From: an uncultured Spirochaetales bacterium
Lineage (GTDB): Bacteria; UBP6; UBA1177
Direction of reading: 5' to 3'
DNA: 27,457 nucleotides
NCBI GenBank assembly: GCA_902780365.1
Contig: CACZFE010000030.1
Coordinates: 1-27,457 of the forward strand
The notes under the pieces were generated by a model. It had not been told where the DNA came from. It made no database searches and was given only the letters and a program-made list of their open reading frames with translations. The translations under genes and the position numbers were made by a program. Shown one piece after another: positions 16,479 through 23,627 of the stretch (position 1 is its first letter; each line of letters starts with the position of its first letter).

Positions 16479-17651
16479 TTATTTTATTTCCATTTCCCAG
16501 GGATGCTGCCTCTGATAACGGAGAACATTAGTCAGAACCCGTTTTCTTGCTGCAACGATCTGGTTTTTCTTGTATTCCTCGTGGTTTGCCCGCCCGGAGC
16601 GGCTTTCGATGAAACTTTCTTCATCCAGGATCTGCACTTCGAACGGGAAGAAAAAACGGTAAGTCGGTTTCGCCGGATTTATCGGGTCTTCCATGGTGAT
16701 GAGAAGGCGGCTTGTAAGCTGGATCGAGGAGTATGAAGTCGAAGAATAGAGATTTGTCTCTTCGATATTTCTTTTCGTGATTTCCTCTTTTTCCTCCGGC
16801 GGAATTTCGAGATATTTTTCAAGGAACTCTGAGACATCTTCCTGCGACCACGACGAAAGGTCGTGCGATTTAAGCTCTTCTACACCTTCGATAAAACGCG
16901 GAATGTTGACGACGTTGTTTTTTGTCCTGCTCGGCTTGATGTTTGCAAACGAAATAACGTGGTTAGTCGCGAAATATCTGAGGACAAGGATGATATCAAG
17001 CTTTGTGTAGGTCACGATCCGCACTCCGACGCGGTCGAAAATATCAGCTGTGACATTCTCTTTTTTGTGGAGAAGTTTCAGAATCAGGCTGTCGCGCGAT
17101 TTGTCGTTCTTTATCTCGAAAAGTTTAAGCCGTATCGCGTCATCGCCGGTCCCCAGAAAGTATCCGCCTGCCGCGCTCCCGTTCAGGTGCGAGCTGAAAC
17201 GCTTGTAAATCTGGTTTCTGATCCCAGGCATAAAGCTTTTTGCGAGGTCGTTTTCGACATGGGTGATCGTGTGAGCTACTCTCAGGACCGCACATGCCCA
17301 GGCTTGTTCAAGAGTTTTCTCCTTTTCCGAAGCCTTTATCAGCAGACTCACGATATCGTCGTCACACAGAATGTCAGGCGGAATTATCAAAGTTTCCGTT
17401 TTTCCTTCGGGATCTTCCGAAAGATAAGTCTGGATGAATGTCTTTGCCTCGCTCAGGATCGATGAAACTGTTTCGGCAATTTCGGGGTCGGTTATGTCGT
17501 ATCCGTAATTCTTGATGAAAGAGAGTCCCGATTCCCTGTCGTGGACGTTGAGCCGCTCGATATCGATGAAACTTTTCTGCGAAAAAATCGCGTCAAACAG
17601 CTCAAAAGGGAATTTCAGGAAATTTTTCTCAAGTTTGTTTTTAAATTCCAT
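16479..17651 (-). CDS. RelA/SpoT-like nucleotidyltransferase-fold protein (resembles TIGR04552-type families)
   Basis: This 390-residue cytoplasmic protein has a central block resembling the (p)ppGpp synthetase fold. 'DRVGVRIV' is at residues 206-213 (compare D-x-x-GxRI in RelA), 'YSSIQLTSR' at 307-315 and 'FEVQILD' at 337-343 (compare vEiQIRT). An N-terminal all-helical part contains 'RVAHTITHVENDL' (124-136). I recall the TIGR04552/TIGR04562 families from deltaproteobacteria as similar, but I cannot confirm membership. True synthetase activity is not shown, since the pattern is divergent. It heads the operon with the small exported protein and thioredoxin. GGAGG lies upstream of its ATG. 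Confidence 0.5.
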   Translation of the reverse strand: MEFKNKLEKNFLKFPFELFDAIFSQKSFIDIERLNVHDRESGLSFIKNYGYDITDPEIAETVSSILSEAKTFIQTYLSEDPEGKTETLIIPPDILCDDDIVSLLIKASEKEKTLEQAWACAVLRVAHTITHVENDLAKSFMPGIRNQIYKRFSSHLNGSAAGGYFLGTGDDAIRLKLFEIKNDKSRDSLILKLLHKKENVTADIFDRVGVRIVTYTKLDIILVLRYFATNHVISFANIKPSRTKNNVVNIPRFIEGVEELKSHDLSSWSQEDVSEFLEKYLEIPPEEKEEITKRNIEETNLYSSTSYSSIQLTSRLLITMEDPINPAKPTYRFFFPFEVQILDEESFIESRSGRANHEEYKKNQIVAARKRVLTNVLRYQRQHPWEMEIK

Positions 17652-17686
17652 ATCCTTACAAACCTCCGCTTTGCAAAAAGCGATAT

Positions 17687-17714
17687 ATTATACTCAATTT
17701 TCCGAAAAAATCCA
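17687..17714 (-). promoter_or_regulatory. Probable promoter of the RelA-like/thioredoxin operon
   Basis: On the minus strand a perfect TATAAT (17692-17687) is preceded, after 16 bases, by TGGATT (17714-17709). It lies about 35 bases from the ATG at 17651, in the divergent gap shared with moxR. Confidence 0.5.
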
Positions 17715-17743
17715 TTTTGCGATTCCTATGAAAAGGACAAAAT

Positions 17744-17771
17744 TTGCGGCGTAAAACGTTTCTGCTAAAAT
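17744..17771 (+). promoter_or_regulatory. Possible promoter of the MoxR ATPase gene
   Basis: TTGCGG (17744-17749) and TAAAAT (17766-17771) are 16 bases apart and lie about 26 bases before the ATG. The -35 agreement is weak and the -10 agreement is good. Confidence 0.4.
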
Positions 17772-17797
17772 CTCCGGTCTTTTGTAGTGGAGGAAAT

Positions 17798-18739
17798 ATG
17801 GAGAACGCTGAACTTCGGCAGATTTTAAACGATGTGAAAAACAATATCGCCAGACTTGTGAAAGGGCACGACGCAGTAATCACGAAAACGGTCTGCGCCT
17901 TCTTTTCAGGCGGGCACTTGCTCCTTGAAGATGTTCCAGGGACCGGCAAAACGACGCTTGCGAAAGCTCTTGCGAAGTCGCTCGGAATGAAGTTCAACCG
18001 TATTCAGTTCACTCCCGATCTGATGCCGTCGGATATTACCGGAATTTCAGTTTACAATCCGAAAACCTCGGTGTTCGAGTTCAAAAAAGGGCCTGTTTTC
18101 GCAAACATCGTCCTTGCCGATGAGATCAACCGCGCCTCTCCGAGAACGCAGTCGGCTCTTCTCGAAGCGATGGGTGAAGGGCAGGTTAGCACCGATGCCG
18201 GACAGTTTGTGCTGGAAAAACCGTTTTTTGTCATTGCGACGCAGAACAATATTGAATCGAAGGGAACCTACACGCTGCCTGAGTCGCAGATGGACCGTTT
18301 CGCGATGAAACTTTCGCTGGGTTATGTCTCAGCCGAAGCCGAAATGGAGATCCTCAACGGCCGCGGTTTTGTGAACGAGCTTGAAGATCTCGATGCCGCA
18401 GTCTCTTTTGACAAAGCGTGTGAGGCGATACGCGCAGTGGAAGAGATCAAAGTTAGCGACGAACTCAAATATTTCATAATCAAGCTGGTCGATTCGACGA
18501 GAAACGCGCCGAACGTTAAGCTCGGGGCAAGTCCGAGAGCTGCGCTTTCACTGATGAAGGCTGCTCAGGCGACCGCCGCTTTCGACGGGCGTGATTTCGT
18601 GATCCCCGATGATATTCTCTCAAACGCCGTACATGCTCTGGCACACAGAATAATTCTCGACAATTCCTCGTTTGTTTCGGGAAATTCAAAAGAAAGCGTC
18701 ATCGCAACGCTGCTGGAAAATATAAAAGTTCCTGTGTGA
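17798..18739 (+). CDS. MoxR-family AAA+ ATPase
   Basis: This 313-residue AAA+ ATPase of the MoxR (AAA_3) group has Walker A 'DVPGTGKTTLAKAL' with Lys51, Walker B 'IVLADEINRASPRTQSALLEAM' split by the family insert (Asp108-Glu109), sensor 1 'ATQNN' and the lid 'ASPRAALSLMKAAQA'. MoxR proteins act as chaperones that activate enzymes or VWA-domain partners. The usual DUF58 neighbour is absent. Instead a convergent VWA lipoprotein ends 11 bases away. GGAGGAAAT before the ATG at 17798 fixes the start. A longer frame from 17744 lacks a ribosome site. Confidence 0.93.
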   Translation: MENAELRQILNDVKNNIARLVKGHDAVITKTVCAFFSGGHLLLEDVPGTGKTTLAKALAKSLGMKFNRIQFTPDLMPSDITGISVYNPKTSVFEFKKGPVFANIVLADEINRASPRTQSALLEAMGEGQVSTDAGQFVLEKPFFVIATQNNIESKGTYTLPESQMDRFAMKLSLGYVSAEAEMEILNGRGFVNELEDLDAAVSFDKACEAIRAVEEIKVSDELKYFIIKLVDSTRNAPNVKLGASPRAALSLMKAAQATAAFDGRDFVIPDDILSNAVHALAHRIILDNSSFVSGNSKESVIATLLENIKVPV

Positions 18740-18750
18740 TCTACTGAAAT

Positions 18751-20307
18751 TTAAAGTGAGTCGCAGCCTTCTTCCTTGCCGGGAACGACAACTTTGATGC
18801 TGCGGCTGTCAAGGACGAGTCCTTCTCCTGTGGCCTTTGCCGTTATGATGAAATTATGGGGCTCACAGGTCGTGTTTTCATAAAAATTGTTCTCGAAAGT
18901 TATATCGAAAGACGCCGTATCTCCCGCTTTGACGGTTTGTGCCGCAACCGGATAGAACGATTTTATGAACTGTGCGGTATCCTCGACACCGTATCCGTTT
19001 TCGTTGTGGCTGAAAACTGCTTTCACATCAAGCCTGATGTTGTCGGTCAGATTTGTTACGGCTTCCGCTATCTTCGCGGAGAAATCGCTGCCTGACGCGG
19101 CTTCGGAAGTGTTGAAATAGCCGGCAGGGTCAGCGGTGTTCTGCGATTCTGTCTGCTTTGCGATATATTCAAAATCGCTTGCAGGATTTGTTGTCGAGGA
19201 GGTTCCGCTTGCATGAATACCTATGAATTTCGCGTTTATCGCATTCATTTTTTCAATTGCGTTGGCTTTGGTCTTCATCTTGCTTCCGCCGTTTGTCCAG
19301 TTGTAATCCGTCTTGGAGAAATCAGTAAACGCTTTTGCGCTTGCCATGACAAAAACAGGCATAGAGTTGTCTCTGAAGCAGGCTCCGCCGCGGTTTCCTT
19401 CCTGACCTGTGCAGTCGACAGCCGGAATGGTTATCGATCTGTCGTAGGCTGGTTCCCCGATGCTGTTCGAGTATGCGATCTGTTCATAGTCGGCCTCGCC
19501 TGAAGCGGCTTCCCAGAGAGCGAGATTCTGGTATGCGGTCGAACCTGATGTCACTTTTGTGATCCCGTCGACAGCGTTTCTGACAGAATTCGTATCTGTC
19601 GTGACCGGTTGAGCCAGAGTATATGCGTTTTTCTGCTCGATCGTTCCGAATGTGACGAGTCCGAACGCCGAATCGGGAACTTTTGTCTTGATTCCGTCAA
19701 TGATCGCTGTTTTTACATTTGCTTTAAGGTTGTCGTGCACTGCAGTGATAAAACCGGAAAGATCGATCATAAGCAGAACATCGATTTTGTTGATTTTCGT
19801 GTTGAAACTCATTGTTTTATCGACAGTTCCGCTGTTGTAGGGAAGAACGACCTCAAGTTCGTCTTCTTCGCCGGTATCGCTGCCGGAATCGGTGTCGTCA
19901 TCGCCTGATCCGGTGTCTGCGTCATTGTCTCCGGTATCGCTGTCGGCATCGTCGTCAGTTTGTGAATCACCGGAATCATCGGTTGAATCGGCGTCATCCG
20001 GTGTGGTGTCTGTGTCGTTGTCTGGCATTGTTTCAGTATCATCATCAGAGTTCGTTTCATTATCGGTCGTAGTGTTGTCGGGATCTCCGTTTGTCCCGCT
20101 GTCATCGCCTGTATCCGCCTCTGTGTCGGAATTTTCGGAATCGTTCTGCTCTCCGTTTTCTGAGTGTCCGGCATCGGGCAGATCGTTGTCGTCATCCTCT
20201 GTTCCGTAAAGGCTGTCGTCATCGTTCGGGACAAAATCGTCCGGATCGTCTCCGCAGCTTAAAATGAAAAGAAGTGCAAAAAACGGAAGCAAAAATTTTA
20301 ATTTCAT
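18751..20307 (-). CDS. VWA-domain lipoprotein with long acidic stalk
   Basis: This 518-residue lipoprotein has a signal peptide ending LSC at Cys18, then about 130 residues dominated by Asp, Thr, Ser, Gly and Asn (19-150). A von Willebrand factor A-like domain follows (about 165-395) and then a C-terminal beta domain. The MIDAS start reads 'IDLSGF' (Asp182, Ser184), with Phe186 where the DxSxS motif needs Ser, so metal-dependent adhesion may be altered. 'PDSAFGLVTFG' and 'TSGSTAYQNL' support the fold. The ATG at 20307 follows TTGGAG. A TTG 12 bases upstream is less likely. The gene starts 17 bases after nadC and seems to be the last member of the rpe-nadC operon. The surface role is inferred. 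Confidence 0.78.
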   Translation of the reverse strand: MKLKFLLPFFALLFILSCGDDPDDFVPNDDDSLYGTEDDDNDLPDAGHSENGEQNDSENSDTEADTGDDSGTNGDPDNTTTDNETNSDDDTETMPDNDTDTTPDDADSTDDSGDSQTDDDADSDTGDNDADTGSGDDDTDSGSDTGEEDELEVVLPYNSGTVDKTMSFNTKINKIDVLLMIDLSGFITAVHDNLKANVKTAIIDGIKTKVPDSAFGLVTFGTIEQKNAYTLAQPVTTDTNSVRNAVDGITKVTSGSTAYQNLALWEAASGEADYEQIAYSNSIGEPAYDRSITIPAVDCTGQEGNRGGACFRDNSMPVFVMASAKAFTDFSKTDYNWTNGGSKMKTKANAIEKMNAINAKFIGIHASGTSSTTNPASDFEYIAKQTESQNTADPAGYFNTSEAASGSDFSAKIAEAVTNLTDNIRLDVKAVFSHNENGYGVEDTAQFIKSFYPVAAQTVKAGDTASFDITFENNFYENTTCEPHNFIITAKATGEGLVLDSRSIKVVVPGKEEGCDSL

Positions 20308-20324
20308 AATATTCTCCAATGGTT

Positions 20325-21170
20325 TTAAACGATTTCGAGTGTCAGATTTATGTCTTTCGCAACGGCGGAATGCGTCAAAGCACCGACCGAAATGAAATCG
20401 GCGCCGAGTTTTGAAAGCTCGTTTATTCTTTCAAGAGTGACTCCGCCTGAAATCTCGATTTTTGCACGGTCTCCGATTATTTCGATAGCTTCAGCCATCA
20501 TGTCATAGTCCATGTTGTCAAGCATGATCACATCGGCTTTTGCCGCAAGAGCTTCCTTTACTTCATCGAGATTCGTCGTTTCGACCTCGATCTTAAGGAG
20601 GTGATGGATCCTGCTTCTGACGTTTTCGACTGCCTGGGCTATAGAGCCGGCAAGAACGATGTGGTTGTCCTTGATCATGACTCCGTCGTCAAGCCCGAAG
20701 CGGTGGTTGCTGCCTCCGCCGGTGCGGACCGCGTATTTTTCCAAAGTTCTGAGCCCCGGCGTGGTCTTGCGGGTGTCGGCTATCTTTGTTTCGGAATATC
20801 TGTCGATTTCATTTACGTATTCGGCAGTGAGCGATGCGATGCCGCTCAGCCTCTGCAGGAAGTTGAGAGCTGTTCTTTCGCCTTTGAGGATCGAAGCGGC
20901 GTTTCCCGAAATGTTCATTATCTTTTCGCCCGCGCAGAGTTTTTCGCCGTCTTCGGCAAGAAATTCGATTTCAAGGTCTTCGTCGATGAATTTGAATACA
21001 TAAGCCGCAAGGTCTGCTCCGCAAAGCACGAGGTCGCTTTTCGCCTTGATGAAAGCGCGGCCGTTGCGGACTTCATTCGTGACGAAGTTCGTCGTGACAT
21101 CGCCGCGCCCCAGATCCTCTCTGATGACATGCGCTATAAATTCTTCAGTTGCATAGTCGGGACATCTCAT
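20325..21170 (-). CDS. nadC: Nicotinate-nucleotide pyrophosphorylase (quinolinate phosphoribosyltransferase)
   Basis: This 281-residue enzyme converts quinolinate and PRPP to nicotinate mononucleotide in de novo NAD synthesis. Motifs visible in order are 'EDLGRGDVTT' (residues 18-27), 'LNFLQRLSGIAS', 'TRKTTPGLR' at 133-141, 'GGGSNHRFGLDDGVMIKDNH', 'EVETTNLDE' and 'EISGGVTLERI'. Together these are diagnostic. Length is normal for NadC. The ATG follows GGAGAG. It starts nine bases after rpe and works in the same pathway as nadB at 12023-13621. Confidence 0.96.
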   Translation of the reverse strand: MRCPDYATEEFIAHVIREDLGRGDVTTNFVTNEVRNGRAFIKAKSDLVLCGADLAAYVFKFIDEDLEIEFLAEDGEKLCAGEKIMNISGNAASILKGERTALNFLQRLSGIASLTAEYVNEIDRYSETKIADTRKTTPGLRTLEKYAVRTGGGSNHRFGLDDGVMIKDNHIVLAGSIAQAVENVRSRIHHLLKIEVETTNLDEVKEALAAKADVIMLDNMDYDMMAEAIEIIGDRAKIEISGGVTLERINELSKLGADFISVGALTHSAVAKDINLTLEIV

Positions 21171-21179
21171 TTTTCTCTC

Positions 21180-21839
21180 CTATTTAGAAATATTTTTTGC
21201 GTTTCTTACAAGTTCAGCTCTTTCCGATGCGGGTTTGCCGAAGAAATACGAGCCCATAACGGCGATGTCGGCACCTGCTTTGATGACTTCAGGCAGGGTT
21301 TTCGCGTTCACGCCGCCGTCAACCGAAATTTCGTAGTTAAAGCCGTATTTTTCGCGGATCTCGGCAACTTTTCTGATTTTTTCAGAAGCACTTTTTATGT
21401 ATTCCTGACCGCCGAAACCGGGATTTACGCTCATCACTAAAAAGAGATCGCACAGATCACCGACATAAGGGAGAAAATCGACTGCCGTGTGCGGATTTAC
21501 CGAAATTCCGGCCTTGAGTCCGAGCCTTTTTATGAACTGGAGAGTACGGTGAAGGTGCTGCTCCGTCTCGGCATGAACAGTGATCATTTCGCAGCCCGCA
21601 TCGGCGAACTTCTGGATGAACTGCGTCGGGTTCTCGATCATGAGATGCGCGTCAAAAGGAAGTTTTACGAGCGGACGGATCTGTTTCACGATCATCGGAC
21701 CGAAAGTGATGTTCGGAACAAAGTGACCGTCCATGATGTCGAGATGGACAAGATCGGCGCCGCTTGTCTCGATTGAACGGATTTCTTCCTCAAGTTTTAA
21801 AAAGTCGGCTGAAAGGATCGAAGGAGCGATTTTTATCAT
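21180..21839 (-). CDS. rpe: Ribulose-phosphate 3-epimerase
   Basis: This 219-residue TIM-barrel enzyme interconverts ribulose 5-phosphate and xylulose 5-phosphate in the pentose phosphate pathway. 'IAPSILSADF' opens the barrel. 'HLDIMDGHFVPNITFG' supplies the metal-binding His and Asp, 'MSVNPGFGGQ' binds phosphate and 'EISVDGGVN' carries the second catalytic Asp. The ATG at 21839 was chosen because AAGGAG lies before it. An in-frame ATG at 21872 has no ribosome site. It is first in the rpe-nadC-VWA lipoprotein operon. Confidence 0.96.
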   Translation of the reverse strand: MIKIAPSILSADFLKLEEEIRSIETSGADLVHLDIMDGHFVPNITFGPMIVKQIRPLVKLPFDAHLMIENPTQFIQKFADAGCEMITVHAETEQHLHRTLQFIKRLGLKAGISVNPHTAVDFLPYVGDLCDLFLVMSVNPGFGGQEYIKSASEKIRKVAEIREKYGFNYEISVDGGVNAKTLPEVIKAGADIAVMGSYFFGKPASERAELVRNAKNISK

Positions 21840-21898
21840 TTTTGTCTCCTTGAAAAAGTCACAAAAATTCATTTGTTACAGTGCGAAAACGAGGAAGT

Positions 21899-21926
21899 TT
21901 TATATTCAAACAATAGGTAAAAGCAA
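21899..21926 (-). promoter_or_regulatory. Probable promoter of the rpe operon
   Basis: On the minus strand TTGCTT (21926-21921) and TATAAA (21904-21899) are separated by 16 bases, about 60 bases before the rpe start, in the divergent 248-base AT-rich gap. The rest of that gap (to 22087) is AT-rich with several possible -10 boxes for the rightward gene but no clear pair. Confidence 0.45.
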
Positions 21927-22087
21927 GAAAGCAGCGGGACAAGAGTTCAATGCCGGATAAATATGATTTGTCTATCGGATTTTCTTATTTTGCAATTAAA
22001 GTGTTAAATAAAATTTTTATAACAAAATTTGATTTATTTATTAAAATTTCTATCTTGTTTGTCTGCGATGTTTTTATGGAGTTCGAA

Positions 22088-22924
22088 ATGGAAAATGAAA
22101 TAGTGATTTACCAACCGAACAATACGATCCATTTGGAAGTCATGATGGAGGAAGAAACGGTCTGGCTTACGCAAAACCAGATGGTAGAATTATATGAGCG
22201 TGATATATCTGTTATCTCAAGGCACATTCAAAATGTTTTTAAGGACGGAGAAGTTGACAAAGAGAGTAATTTGCATTTTTTGCAAATTGCAAATTCAGAT
22301 CGTCCTGTCGCGTTCTATAGCTTAGATGTCATTATTTCTGTTGGTTACCGTGTTAAATCAAAACGCGGTGTAGAGTTCCGCAAATGGGCGAACAGCGTTC
22401 TAAAGGAATATTTACTTAAAGGTTATGCCGTCAATCAGAGGATAGACAGGTTGGAACGTCGTGTAAGCAAAACAGAGGAAAAAATAGACTTTTTTGTCCG
22501 AACATCGTTGCCTCCGGTTGAAGGAGTTTTCTTCCAAGGTCAGATTTTTGATGCCTACGCAAAATTCGAATCGTTCATTCAAAGTGCGGAGCATGAAATC
22601 GTTCTGATTGACAACGACATTGATCTGTCGGTTTTGGAAAGGCTCTCCAAAAAGCAGAAAGATGTCAAAAAGCAGAAAGATGTGAAAGTTACGATTTATA
22701 CAGATCCTAAAACAAAATTAAGCGAACAGGATATCCAAAAATTCAACGAACAATATCTGCAACTTACACTGAAACACACGACAAAGGCACATGACCGCTT
22801 TCTGATAATCGATAATAAAATTCTCTACCACATCGGAGCATCGTTAAAAGATCTCGGCAAAAAGTGTTTTGCATTCGAAGTGTTGGATTCAGCATGGATC
22901 AAAGAGATTTTAAAGAATTTGTGA
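22088..22924 (+). CDS. RhuM-family protein with C-terminal PLD-like domain
   Basis: This protein has 278 residues. The N-terminal half (1-120) matches the RhuM virulence protein pattern: 'EEETVWLTQNQMVELY', 'ISRHIQNVFKDGEVD', 'YSLDVIISVGYRVKS' and 'GVEFRKWANSVLKEYL'. It is a putative DNA-binding module common in genomic islands. A short coiled segment follows, then a domain (about 150-278) with 'HDRFLIID' (His235, Arg237, Asp242). This fits the phospholipase D HxKx4D pattern with Arg for Lys, and 'GASLKD' follows as in PLD folds. The ATG at 22088 has GGAG upstream. Lower GC than its neighbours suggests lateral acquisition. Function is unknown. Confidence 0.75.
   Translation: MENEIVIYQPNNTIHLEVMMEEETVWLTQNQMVELYERDISVISRHIQNVFKDGEVDKESNLHFLQIANSDRPVAFYSLDVIISVGYRVKSKRGVEFRKWANSVLKEYLLKGYAVNQRIDRLERRVSKTEEKIDFFVRTSLPPVEGVFFQGQIFDAYAKFESFIQSAEHEIVLIDNDIDLSVLERLSKKQKDVKKQKDVKVTIYTDPKTKLSEQDIQKFNEQYLQLTLKHTTKAHDRFLIIDNKILYHIGASLKDLGKKCFAFEVLDSAWIKEILKNL
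22649..22684 (+). repeat. 18-base in-frame tandem duplication
   Basis: Two 18-base units (22649-22666 and 22667-22684) differ only at the last base and encode KKQKDV twice (residues 188-199). They lie within the PLD-like half of the RhuM-type protein, between two predicted beta strands. Confidence 0.85.
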
Positions 22925-23146
22925 AACTCAACCGCTTGTTTTGTGAAATCGTGGGACGATCTGTGCTTATTCGAGGTGGACTTTTTACTCAATATCCCAA
23001 ATTAAGATATCACATTCACACGAGTGCAGTAGATAGCAACCTGATCCCACCTGAATTTACAGCTGTTCAAAAGTCTTTTGTCTATGCCGGTGAAGCAGGG
23101 GTACTTAATGTTGCGCTTTTCGGAGTGACTGCGAAAAATGCGGTCA
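22925..23146 (+). pseudogene. Remnant of a KilA-N-family protein (C-terminal part)
   Basis: Directly after the RhuM-type gene an open frame encodes 'LRYHIHTSAVDSNLIPPEF' (from 23002) and then 'QKSFVYAGEAGVLNVALFG' up to 'VTAK' (23136). This closely follows the region after the KilA-N domain in phage-type KilA-N proteins. The KilA-N domain itself is missing, the usual continuation after 'TAK' is lost, and the frame runs into the 3' end of the opposing lipoprotein gene. The stretch 22925-23001 has no recognisable homology. I interpret it as a decayed fragment. A GTG at 22921 could start a short product but has no convincing ribosome site. Confidence 0.55.
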
Positions 23147-23159
23147 AGAGAGCTAATTC

Positions 23160-23627
23160 TTATCTAATACAACGGGCATGGAGACCGTCAGTTTTACGGA
23201 ATTCGCGTATGTAGCCATGGCGGAAATAGACGCCCCATGCTGCATCTATAGCATCTGATAGATCAGAAGAAGACCAGAGTAAATCATTTTCTCCGAATTT
23301 GCTGTATATGCCGTCTTCATAATAGTCGCAAGTACAGTCACTTTTTATCCAGCAATTGCTCGACAGGCAGGAGTTTGTTACACCGCAACTGCCGCCGGTT
23401 TCTGTGCCGCTGCAATTCTTTATCAAGGTGCGAAGTTCGCTTATTGTCGGCAGATGCCAGTCGGAATATCCGCATACAATAAGGTCATTGCAAAAATTAA
23501 CGGCATCATCCCAACTGATTTGGCCTGACGATTTCGGAGACCATGTATAGCTGTCGATTGTGATGCAATCTTCGTTTTTCTCACTTTCTTCGCTTTCACT
23601 GCCGCCGCATCCGATAAAAATGATCAT
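23160..23627 (-). CDS. DUF1566 (Lcl-type) domain lipoprotein
   Basis: This 155-residue protein has one DUF1566-like domain: 'TWSPKSSGQISWDDAVNFC', 'GYSDWHLPTISELRTLI', 'LLWSSSDLSDAIDAAWGVYF' and a final 'ARCIR'. About ten cysteines are present. The start ATG overlaps the rsmB stop (ATGA). The predicted signal is extremely short, with only MIIFIG before a candidate lipobox Cys7 and no basic residues, followed by a small acidic spacer (SESEESEKNED). Either the signal was lost or the true start is altered by a nearby mutation. Function of DUF1566 proteins is unknown, although they are often surface-exposed. Confidence 0.72.
   Translation of the reverse strand: MIIFIGCGGSESEESEKNEDCITIDSYTWSPKSSGQISWDDAVNFCNDLIVCGYSDWHLPTISELRTLIKNCSGTETGGSCGVTNSCLSSNCWIKSDCTCDYYEDGIYSKFGENDLLWSSSDLSDAIDAAWGVYFRHGYIREFRKTDGLHARCIR

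Noticed and set aside
18740..18750. Terminator between the convergent moxR and VWA lipoprotein genes
   Set aside because: The 11-base gap holds no stem and no T run. Termination cannot be assigned there.
19809..20234. Alternative frames through the acidic stalk of the VWA lipoprotein on either strand
   Set aside because: They are low-complexity shadows of the GAT/GAC-rich repeat with no independent signals.
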